A stretch of 64,000 nucleotides of DNA from Halomonas sp. Bachu 37. Lineage in GTDB: Bacteria > Pseudomonadota > Gammaproteobacteria > Pseudomonadales > Halomonadaceae. The notes under the pieces are model-generated. The model worked only from the letters and a program-made list of their open reading frames with translations, searched no databases and had not been told where the DNA came from. The position numbers were made by a program, and so were the translations under genes. Numbering within the stretch: position 1 is the stretch's first letter; each line of letters starts with the position of its first letter. Shown piece after piece: positions 1 through 7,600 of this stretch. The stretch spans positions 2,914,001 to 2,978,000 of the forward strand of contig NZ_CP137552.1 of assembly GCF_039691755.1 (NCBI RefSeq). Direction: 5' to 3'.

Positions 1-23
1 ACTCTGACAGAATCACTAACGAC

Positions 24-56
24 AACGGGAAGCCCAAGGCTTCCCGTTACTTTTTC
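24..56 (+). terminator. Rho-independent terminator of an upstream + strand gene
   Basis: A perfect 11-bp stem (AACGGGAAGCC / GGCTTCCCGTT) with a 3-nt loop is followed by a T-rich tract on the + strand. It would end a gene lying left of the window and converges on the phaB-like gene. Confidence 0.8.
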
Positions 57-91
57 CAGATATGAATTCATAACTGAGCCGTTCGGCTCTG

Positions 92-838
92 CTAGCCCAT
101 GAACTGGCCGCCATTGATATCGATATTGGCCCCGGTAATAAAACCGGACTCTTGATCCGCCAGGAAGGCCACCAACCGCCCGATTTCCTCAGGCGTACCA
201 TAACGCTTGACCGGAATGGTCTCACGAATCGCTTCGCGCACTTTCTCAGGAATCTTCATGATCATGTCGGTGGCGATATAGCCGGGCGATACCGTGTTCA
301 CGGTGATCCCCTTGGTGGCTGTTTCCTGGGCCAGTGACATGGTCAAGCCATGCATACCCGCTTTGGCGGCCGCATAGTTGGCTTGGCCGAACTGCCCCTT
401 GCGGCCGTTGATGGAAGAAATATTGATGATGCGGCCATAGCCATGTTCCAGCATCATATCGATCACACTACGACAGGTATTGAAAACACTGTTCAAGTTG
501 GTGTCGATCACCTCATACCATTGCTCGTAAGACATCTTCTTCATTGTGCCGTCGCGCGTGATGCCCGCGCAATTCACCAGCACGCTGATCGGCCCATAGG
601 AATCCTGGATTTCGCGAGCCCCTGCGAGACACGCATCGTGGTCGGACAAGTCGACCCCGGAAAGAGCGATATTGGTATAACCGTCGGCTTTCTGGGTTTC
701 CAGCCAGGTCTTGGCCTTTTCCGGATTGTGATAACCGGCAACCACCTGGAAACCTGCGTCAGCCAACGTACGGCAAATTGCCGTCCCGATACCACCAGTT
801 CCACCAGTTACCCAGGCGACGGGGGCTTGATTGGACAT
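92..838 (-). CDS. phaB: Acetoacetyl-CoA reductase (PhaB-type SDR)
   Basis: A 248-aa short-chain dehydrogenase that would reduce acetoacetyl-CoA to (R)-3-hydroxybutyryl-CoA with NADPH, the second step of polyhydroxybutyrate synthesis in the cytoplasm. Seen: the Rossmann glycine motif TGGTGGIG at residues 11-18, NCAG near 89-92, the active-site serines at 141-142 and YxxxK at Y155/K159; it ends in the SDR-typical NGGQFMG. Length fits the family. The start is set by an AGGGAGG ribosome-binding site just upstream. It lies outside the island, left of the tRNA, and is the best chromosomal anchor. Other 3-oxoacyl reductases (FabG) are similar, but the FDQAR-free, FGQANY-containing sequence favours PhaB. 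Confidence 0.85.
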   Translation of the reverse strand: MSNQAPVAWVTGGTGGIGTAICRTLADAGFQVVAGYHNPEKAKTWLETQKADGYTNIALSGVDLSDHDACLAGAREIQDSYGPISVLVNCAGITRDGTMKKMSYEQWYEVIDTNLNSVFNTCRSVIDMMLEHGYGRIINISSINGRKGQFGQANYAAAKAGMHGLTMSLAQETATKGITVNTVSPGYIATDMIMKIPEKVREAIRETIPVKRYGTPEEIGRLVAFLADQESGFITGANIDINGGQFMG

Positions 839-1123
839 TGACTACCTCCCTGATAATGACACGTGGCTTGAGCGGCAATCCGAGATCCTCGTTCAAGCCA
901 TTTCGGTGAAAGCACCCAAGGTGCTTTTTCATGCAAGTTATTGTTACCCACTTGTTCGCTCGCCACCTTTCGCGGCAAGTCTTACCTGCTATGTCCTGTC
1001 TTCCTCCCGCTAAAGCAAGTTTCGTCGTGCTTTCTGCCACTTCTATTTAAGCATAGCCGTACCCCATTGATGTTGCCTGAGCCCGTCATTCGCTACCATA
1101 GGATAAGCGTTTTCCAACCCCGC

Positions 1124-1151
1124 TTGACATAGAACAAAATTTCGATAGAAT
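1124..1151 (+). promoter_or_regulatory. Sigma70 promoter of tRNA-fMet
   Basis: TTGACA at 1124-1129 and TAGAAT at 1146-1151 are separated by 16 bp, placing the start point just before the tRNA at 1166. The -35 is a perfect consensus match. Confidence 0.75.
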
Positions 1152-1165
1152 ACGCCCCACGTTGA

Positions 1166-1248
<83 letters not shown>

Positions 1249-1253
1249 TGAAA

Positions 1254-1286
1254 GGCAGATCAGTCACTTACTGATCTGCCTTTTTT
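1254..1286 (+). terminator. Terminator of tRNA-fMet
   Basis: Stem GGCAGATCAG / CTGATCTGCC with a 7-nt loop followed by six T. A nearly identical copy lies beyond attR at 63863-63895. Confidence 0.9.
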
Positions 1287-1405
1287 GTGTTTATCAGCAT
1301 TCTAATTTCCTGTGACACATATGTGACGTATATGTGCCACTTGCCCGCCTGCGCTTTATATTCGCATTTTCGATCCGTGACCTTCAGGCAACAACCAAAA
1401 AGCTT

Positions 1406-1630
1406 TCAATCTTGTGCGTTTTGCCCACGCTCATCATGATACTCCAGCAAATCTCCAACTTCACAATTGAATAATCTGCACAATTTATCCAGCGCATCCA
1501 AGTCAATCCGGTGCGCGGTTTCCTTGTAGAGCAGCGTGACGGTGTTGCGATTAAGCCCCGACTCACGCGCTACATCGACGATTTTCATCTTATGCTCGCC
1601 CATCAAGCGAGCCAGGTGACAACGGACCAT
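1406..1630 (-). CDS. Xre-family repressor of the integration module
   Basis: A 74-aa Cro/C1-type helix-turn-helix protein (HTH around residues 15-40, VDVARESGLNRNTVTLLY). The start at 1630 is chosen because AGGAGG precedes it at the right distance; an upstream in-frame ATG at 1684 lacks such a site. It is transcribed away from the excisionase-integrase genes, with two copies of a 17-bp inverted repeat in the gap between them, so it most likely represses both itself and the integration operon in the way of a phage or island repressor. The protein has only a short C-terminal tail and no protease or effector domain. Confidence 0.8.
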   Translation of the reverse strand: MVRCHLARLMGEHKMKIVDVARESGLNRNTVTLLYKETAHRIDLDALDKLCRLFNCEVGDLLEYHDERGQNAQD

Positions 1631-1653
1631 AGAAACCTCCTGCAAATGCTTTT

Positions 1654-1670
1654 TGTCATCCTGGATGGCA
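1654..1670. promoter_or_regulatory. Operator-like inverted repeat, copy 1
   Basis: TGTCATCCTGGATGGCA is an 8-1-8 inverted repeat with one mismatch, matching the perfect copy at 1706-1722. It lies 24 bp upstream of the Xre start codon, a position suited to autorepression. Confidence 0.65.
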
Positions 1671-1705
1671 AAAAAACCTTGCAAATGGTTTTCTGCTGCC
1701 TAAAA

Positions 1706-1722
1706 TGTCATCCAGGATGACA
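1706..1722. promoter_or_regulatory. Operator-like inverted repeat, copy 2
   Basis: TGTCATCCAGGATGACA is a perfect 8-1-8 palindrome, 52 bp from copy 1 and about 60 bp upstream of the excisionase-like gene. A further CATCC...GGATG half-site pair follows at about 1721-1739. The placement in the divergent promoter region argues for binding by the Xre protein. Confidence 0.7.
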
Positions 1723-1781
1723 TCCTGATATTTGGGATGCCTTTTAGCTATGTAGAATATCACCCTCATAGGAGGTTTTCG

Positions 1782-2021
1782 ATGGAAACGTCATACACCT
1801 ATCTCACCACCGAAGAGCTTGCTCAGCGCATCAAGTACGACTGCCGCACTATCCGCCAGCAGTTAAAAGACAGCGTACTTATCGAAGGCACTCACTACAT
1901 CAAGCCTTTTGGTCGGCGAAAAATTCTATTCATGTGGGAAGCTGTCGAAAAGGAAATGCTAAAAAGCGCCGTCAGCAGTATTGCCATTCCAATGGCAAAC
2001 GGAGGTGTAAGCCATGGGTAA
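1782..2021 (+). CDS. Excisionase-like small HTH protein
   Basis: A 79-aa protein with an N-terminal helix-turn-helix of the excisionase/AlpA style (LTTEELAQRIKYDCRTIRQQ), followed by a short beta-rich part (HYIKPFGRRKILFMW) typical of winged-helix Xis proteins. The start at 1782 is preceded by AGGAGG; 15 extra codons upstream are not used. It overlaps the integrase start by 8 bp, which indicates translational coupling. The role is inferred from size, fold pattern and position: directing the integrase toward excision. Confidence 0.7.
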   Translation: METSYTYLTTEELAQRIKYDCRTIRQQLKDSVLIEGTHYIKPFGRRKILFMWEAVEKEMLKSAVSSIAIPMANGGVSHG

Positions 2022-3252
2022 GGTTCGCCAGCGTAAAGAGACGGGTAAGCTCTATCTGGATTTTTTCTACCAAGGCCTGCGGTTACGTGAGCAAACTGCA
2101 CTGAAAGACACGCCTGCCAACCGAAAAAAAGTAGAGCAACTGCTTGCAAAGGTAGAAGCCAAAATCCTGCTAGATGACTTCGACTACGCCGAGTTTTTTC
2201 CTGGCAGCAAAAACTTAAAAAAACTGGCACCGATGCAGGCTACTCTCAGCACCCCAACGGCCACGCACGCCGCTAGGGCCACATCGCAGCAGATTGAAAC
2301 ACCACTCTTCAATGATTTTTCTGCTCAGTGGTTCGACGAGAGCAAAATCCAGTGGCGCGCCTCTCACGTGCGCAATGTGAGCTCGATCCTTGATAGCTCG
2401 CTTAAGCCAGTGTTTGGGAAAAAGCCCATCGGAGACATCACCAAGGCCGACATCATGGCATTCCGCGCCAAGCTGGCCAAGCGCAAGGGGCGCGGTGCCG
2501 CTGGCACGGTATCGTCCAAAACAATCAATAGCCATATGACGATTCTGCGCATGGTGCTCGATGAGGCGGCCGAGCGCTTTGACTTCGACACGCCCTACAA
2601 AAATATCAAGCCCTTGAAGCTGCAAAAGACCCACATCGAGCCATTTTCCCTGCACGAGGTGCAACGCATCATCGACAACGTCCGCCCGGACTATTGCAAC
2701 TACTACACGGTGCGCTTTTTTACCGGCATGCGCACTGGCGAAGTGGATGGGTTGAAGTGGAAGAATGTCGATTTTGCCAAACGAGAGATCTTGGTACGTG
2801 AAACCCTGATCAATGGTGAGACTGAATACACCAAAACCGACGGCTCGCAGCGGGAGATCCCCATGTTTGGGCAGGTGTATGACGCGCTCAAGACGCAGTA
2901 CGCCGCGACCGGTTGCAAGAGCGAGTACGTGTTCTGTAATCAGCTGGGACACCCGCTCGATCACAATAACGTGACCAAGCGGGTGTGGTACCCGTTATTA
3001 AAGTCTCTCGGACTCGCCAAGCGGCGTCCTTACCAAACCCGTCATACCGCCGCAACGCTGTTTCTGGCTTCAGGGGAAAACCCAGAATGGGTTGCTCGGA
3101 TGCTGGGCCACAGCTCCACGGAGATGCTGTTCAAGGTCTATTCACGTTACGTCCCCAACGCCACCCGTATGGATGGCTCAGCCTTTGAGCGTCTACTTGG
3201 CAATACCACACCCACCAAGCCCCAGAAGGAGCAGCGTCATGAAACAGCTTGA
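2014..3252 (+). CDS. int: Tyrosine integrase of the island
   Basis: A 412-aa site-specific recombinase. The N-terminal part (about residues 1-90) resembles the DUF3596 arm-binding domain of phage and island integrases (LYLDFFYQGLRLREQT), followed by a SAM-like core-binding domain (about 95-195) and the catalytic domain. Catalytic residues seen: R240 in TGMRTGEVDG, R343 with H344 in YQTRHTAAT, the histidine in LGHSS and the nucleophile Y376 in VYSRY. It is the only integrase next to the tRNA and should catalyse recombination between the 53-bp repeats. Its gene overlaps the genes on both sides, giving a three-gene operon. Confidence 0.92.
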   Translation: MGKVRQRKETGKLYLDFFYQGLRLREQTALKDTPANRKKVEQLLAKVEAKILLDDFDYAEFFPGSKNLKKLAPMQATLSTPTATHAARATSQQIETPLFNDFSAQWFDESKIQWRASHVRNVSSILDSSLKPVFGKKPIGDITKADIMAFRAKLAKRKGRGAAGTVSSKTINSHMTILRMVLDEAAERFDFDTPYKNIKPLKLQKTHIEPFSLHEVQRIIDNVRPDYCNYYTVRFFTGMRTGEVDGLKWKNVDFAKREILVRETLINGETEYTKTDGSQREIPMFGQVYDALKTQYAATGCKSEYVFCNQLGHPLDHNNVTKRVWYPLLKSLGLAKRRPYQTRHTAATLFLASGENPEWVARMLGHSSTEMLFKVYSRYVPNATRMDGSAFERLLGNTTPTKPQKEQRHETA

Positions 3253-4192
3253 TAACGTCCCTACTCATCTGTCTCGCACCTTCTCGGGCACTTACCGCCT
3301 TACTGGGCGCGTAGTGGAGATTGATAACGCGAAAGTGCCCTTCTTGAAGCTGCGGCTGAGCGATTGCGTGGGCGATCATGTCGCGATGCTGAACTTGAAT
3401 AAAACGTCGGTACCCGAGCATATCGGCCACTTGGATCATGTGACCGCCACCGGCGTAAAGTGCTTGTCGGGTCAGTTCATGCTCCACGAGTTTCGTAAGG
3501 CGAATCGAGACGAAGTGGCTTCGCTGAACACGTTACAGTCGCTACCTCGTGTTTATTGCCCTGCGCCGGAGGCATTCGATCAGCTGATAGCGATCGCACA
3601 ATCCCTGCAGTCAGCCCATATGCGTAAATTCTTAACGAGAGTATTGGAGCGCAAGGATCGTCTGGAGAGCTTTTTAAATGCCCCGGCAAGCGTGACGTAT
3701 CACCATGCGTATCCTGGCGGTTTGCTGACGCATTCGCTGGATGTGGCCAACAATGCCGTTGCGATGCTGCGCCTTAACGAACCGGCCATGCCCCGCCTCA
3801 TGCAAGAAACGTGTTTCGCCGCGGGGTTATTACACGATATCGGCAAGACATACACCTACGACTCGAAAGGAAAACCCAATGCAGCCTGGAAGCTGTGTAG
3901 CCACGACGCCTTTACCTTGGAAGCCTGCGCCTATGGGCTGGCGTATCTAGATCAGCACGAGCCTGACATCGCAATGACGCTGCGGCATATCTGGACCTGT
4001 GCGTCGCCTGGTGCACGTTATGGTCAGAAAGCGGCGATGACACTCGCTCGCTATGTCCGTGATGCTGATGGACAGAGCGCAATGGTGGACAATCAGCAAC
4101 GGGCGTTTCGTAGTAATTCAGGCTGGGGCTTCAGTCGCTTGGGTCAAAACATTTTTTGGCGGCCTGAATTGTCTACACTGTCACTATCCTAA
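3239..4192 (+). CDS. OB-fold/HD-domain hydrolase of the integration operon
   Basis: A 317-aa protein with an OB-like N-terminal domain (about residues 12-90) and an HD domain. HD ligands are visible: H155-H156 in YHHAYPGG, the H of LLTHSLDV and H199-D200 in LLHDIGKTY. This layout is that of YhaM-type 3'-5' exoribonucleases and of TraI-like HD proteins of mobile elements; the substrate cannot be told from sequence. The start at 3239 has AAGGAG upstream and overlaps the integrase by 14 bp. A fragment of a homologous gene lies outside the right attachment site (63940-64000), so this gene travels as part of the integration module of a family of islands. Confidence 0.75.
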   Translation: MKQLDNVPTHLSRTFSGTYRLTGRVVEIDNAKVPFLKLRLSDCVGDHVAMLNLNKTSVPEHIGHLDHVTATGVKCLSGQFMLHEFRKANRDEVASLNTLQSLPRVYCPAPEAFDQLIAIAQSLQSAHMRKFLTRVLERKDRLESFLNAPASVTYHHAYPGGLLTHSLDVANNAVAMLRLNEPAMPRLMQETCFAAGLLHDIGKTYTYDSKGKPNAAWKLCSHDAFTLEACAYGLAYLDQHEPDIAMTLRHIWTCASPGARYGQKAAMTLARYVRDADGQSAMVDNQQRAFRSNSGWGFSRLGQNIFWRPELSTLSLS

Positions 4193-4219
4193 CGGCATTC
4201 TTGCCCCTCTACTTGCGCC

Positions 4220-4250
4220 GCCGCCAGTCTTGCCTGGCGGCGTTGTTTTT
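4220..4250 (+). terminator. Terminator of the integration operon
   Basis: Stem GCCGCCAG / CTGGCGGC with a 6-nt loop followed by GTTGTTTTT, 28 bp after the stop of the HD gene. Confidence 0.8.
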
Positions 4251-4371
4251 GCTGTTTCTTCCACGAAAGGCACCTTGCTCGCATAGCTCAAGTTTTGATA
4301 CATGAGCCTATCCCACCAATGCTGGCCTGTTTTCCGTCAGGTAACAGATCAATCGAGTTCACACAGACCTG

Positions 4372-4596
4372 AGGAAGACTAGAGCAAAGCAATGGAGCAA
4401 AACTGCGCATTACCCCTACGGGCGTGGGCAAGACAGTGATGAGTTTTCCGATAGCCATACGGTTGCAGCGACCTGGATGCCAAGGCGCCTGTCGAGTGTG
4501 GCTGCAAGTTACCGAGCGTAAATTTCGCTGTCATCGACACCATAGCCAGGCCTCAAAGGCAGACCTAACTGGGGAAGGATAAAGAAGCAGTTTCGT
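4372..4596 (+). pseudogene. Possible degenerate transposase fragment
   Basis: The 4,251-4,617 stretch has no open gene. One frame near 4476-4590 reads RVWLQVTERKFRC, which resembles the N-terminal zinc-finger side of ISL3-family transposases, then meets a stop. No inverted repeats were found. This is a weak call based on one short match. Confidence 0.25.
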
Positions 4597-4617
4597 GAGC
4601 TGCGAAGGGGCTGAAAC

Positions 4618-4648
4618 TTGCACGGCGTTTTTTTAGCACGCCGTGCAA
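4618..4648 (-). terminator. Hairpin downstream of the giant RTX gene
   Basis: TTGCACGGCG and CGCCGTGCAA form a perfect 10-bp stem around an 11-nt loop, 19 bp after the stop of the gene on the minus strand. No good T-tract follows in that direction, so it may act by protecting the 3' end of the transcript. Confidence 0.5.
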
Positions 4649-4667
4649 TACTTTGAGTTCTTCTTAC

Positions 4668-7600
4668 TCAAGCAATAAAGGACCATTGCGAAGCTTCAAG
4701 GTGGAGGCCCTGCATTTCTTGGGACTCCAGAAATCCAGCGGTGATATCAGCCAACGAATGCCCTGCGGCTAATTCATCCTGCCAATAGGCTTTACCGGCC
4801 ACATCCGATTCACGGCCCAGCAACGCTTGATATAGCCATTCAACCTGATTTTCGGGTAATTCAGGCAGCGACGTGGAGGCTTCCTCTGACAGCATCATAT
4901 TCAAGGCCAAATCAGCTCGAGAGAGCCCTTCCGCCTGTCGGGCAGCCCAGTACTGCACACCCTCGACATCACCCTGACGCCCCAGCACTTGGGCATAGAG
5001 AGCCGTGATTTCCTCGAGCATGGGGTCATAGTCAAGCGTCAATTGATCGTCGGCGAAAACCAGTTGTTCTATATTGATTAGAGTATCGGCCTCTTCCGGC
5101 GTGTCATGTCGATATACCGTAATTACCGAGTGCAGTTGCGAAACGACATATTCATCACGGCTTCCTTCGTAGCGGACGGTATCTTCATCCAAACCACCAT
5201 GGAAAACATTGGCACCGCTGTCCGAGTAAAGTAGATCGTCACCTTGCTCACCGAAGAGCCGGTCGTCACCTCCCAGCGAACCAATAGTGTCGTTACCTCC
5301 GCCACCCCACAATTGATCATCGCCCGGCCCGAGTACAATCACTTGTGCCTCGTTGTCACCAATGACGACATTGTCACCCTCACCACCTCCAATGCTCACA
5401 GCGCCTTTAATGCTGGCGAAATCGACATTATCCAACTGCAGACGTGTACTGCCCGGGAGATTGGTCACATCAATCACAAATGCTTCCTGAAAACCACTCG
5501 CGGAGTTATCTGTCTCACCACGGATAACGATCGGATCATTAGTGGCATTATCCGAGGTAAAGGTTAACGTACGGATATCCAGCTGAGTACCGGCAGGGCG
5601 AGTATTGAGCCAATTGGCTGCCGTTTGCGTCTGATCGGTCAAATTACTAGGAGCTTTGCCTTCAATACTGGCAACGAGACTGGTCAACGCCTGGTCACGC
5701 TCCGTGGCAGTGCGCGCTCCATCACTGGTTAGTTGCGTGCCTCCCGGCAACGTTGCGGTAACGACATTATTGTTACCCGTGTTTTCAACCAACCGGGCAC
5801 TTCGCGACGCTACACCCGTATTGTTAAAGGTTTCACGTACAGCAGTCTCTCCCACAGGAGTATCTGGGAGTGGCGTTACATCGATCTCCAGTTCCGGTTC
5901 AGGGCGTGGAGGTGATACGGGAAGCGCAACGACTGGATCAGTCACTAGAGAAGTCACTGTTTCAGCGGTGCCCTGGCCATCGGTATAGAGGGCTTGAACA
6001 CTTATTTCCGCCCTTATATCTGCCCGTACCAAGGTATAGGCCTCTCCGATGGCGCCCTCTATAGCCACACCGTCACGCAGCCACTGGTAGCTGATCGTGC
6101 CCAGGCCGTCTTCATCGGCCAAGGTATTGGACACGGTGAGGGTCTCGCCTTGCCTTACTGTGCCGCTGACGGCAACGATACCAGTCGGGGCGTCGTTGAC
6201 ATCGATAACATTAACAGTGACCGCTTGGGTAGCGTTGAGCGAGCTATCACCATCATCGGTGACGATGACCTCGAAGCTGTAGCTCGGCTTGGCCTCGAAA
6301 TCGGCGCTGGCCTTGAGCGTCACCTCGCCGCTGCCGGTGTCGATATCGAGCAGGTCGGCGTCGGTGCCAGAGAGAATGTAGGCCGGGGCTTGGTCGGCAT
6401 CCACATCGGTCGCGGCGGCGGTATAGATCACGGTGCCGGTGGCTGCGTTCTCTTCCACCGTGCCGGTGGCACCACTGGTGATCACGGGGGCGTCGTTGAC
6501 GCCGGTCACGGTAACCGTCAAGGTCGCCGTGGCGGTACCGCCTTCCCCGTCCTCGGCGGTATACGTCACGCTGCTGGTCCTGGACTCGTTGGCGGCCAGG
6601 CTGTCGAAGGCGCCTGCCGGGTCGAAGCGGTAGCTGCCGTCCGCATTGACGGTAAACAGGCCGCCGCTATCGCCGGCCAGGGGCGCGCCGACGTTGCTGG
6701 CGTCGCCATTGACTTGAGCGACCCTCAGCGTATCGCCGTCTGGGTCAACGTCATTGGTGAGTACGCCATCGGCAGCAACGGTCAGCGCATTATCTTCGTC
6801 GGTGCTAGTGGTATCGGCGTCCGCCACCGGGGTGGGGTTGGCCACTGCCCATAGGAAGGTGGCGTCCACGCTACCGCCATGGCTGTCGTTCGCCGTGACC
6901 GTGACGTTGTATGGCCCGCTCTGGGAGGCCGAGGTGTCGAGAATGCCGCTGATTACCCCGGTCATCGGATCAATGCTTAGCCCGTTGGGCAGGCCGGTGG
7001 CGCTGTAGCTCAGCGTGTCGCTGATGTCGACATCGGCAAAGGCCGTGGCGGTGTCCAGCGAGATCGCCTCCGCATCGTCGCTGCTCTGGTCACTCAGGCC
7101 CGTGGTGGTCGGGGCGTCGTTGACGCCGGCCACGGTGACCGTCAAGGTCGCCGTGGCGGTGCCGCCTTCCCCGTCCTCGGCGGTATACGTCACGCTGCTG
7201 GCCCTGGACTCGCTGGCGGCCAGGCTGTCGAAGTCGCCTGCCGGGTCGAAGCGGTAGCTGCCGTCCGCCTTGACGGTAAACAGGCCGCCGCTATCGCCGG
7301 CCAGGGACTCGCCGACGTTGTTGGCGTCGCCATCGACTTGCGTGACCCGCAGCGTATCGCCGTCTAGGTCAACGTCGTTGCTGAGGACGCCATCGGCAGC
7401 AACGGTCAGTGCATTATCTTCGTCGGTGCTAGTGGTATCGTCGTCCACTACCGGGGTGGGGTTGGCCACGGCCCATAGGAAGGTGGCGTCCACGCTACCG
7501 CCATGGCTGTCGTTCGCCGTGACCGTGACGTTGTATGGCCCGCTCTGGGAGGCCGAGGTGTCGAGAGTGCCGCTGATTACCCCGGTCGTCGGATCCATGC

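Noticed and set aside
5994..6854. Long + strand open frame opposite the giant RTX gene
   Set aside because: Several such frames lie antisense to the repetitive high-GC gene and recur with its repeats; none has family features.
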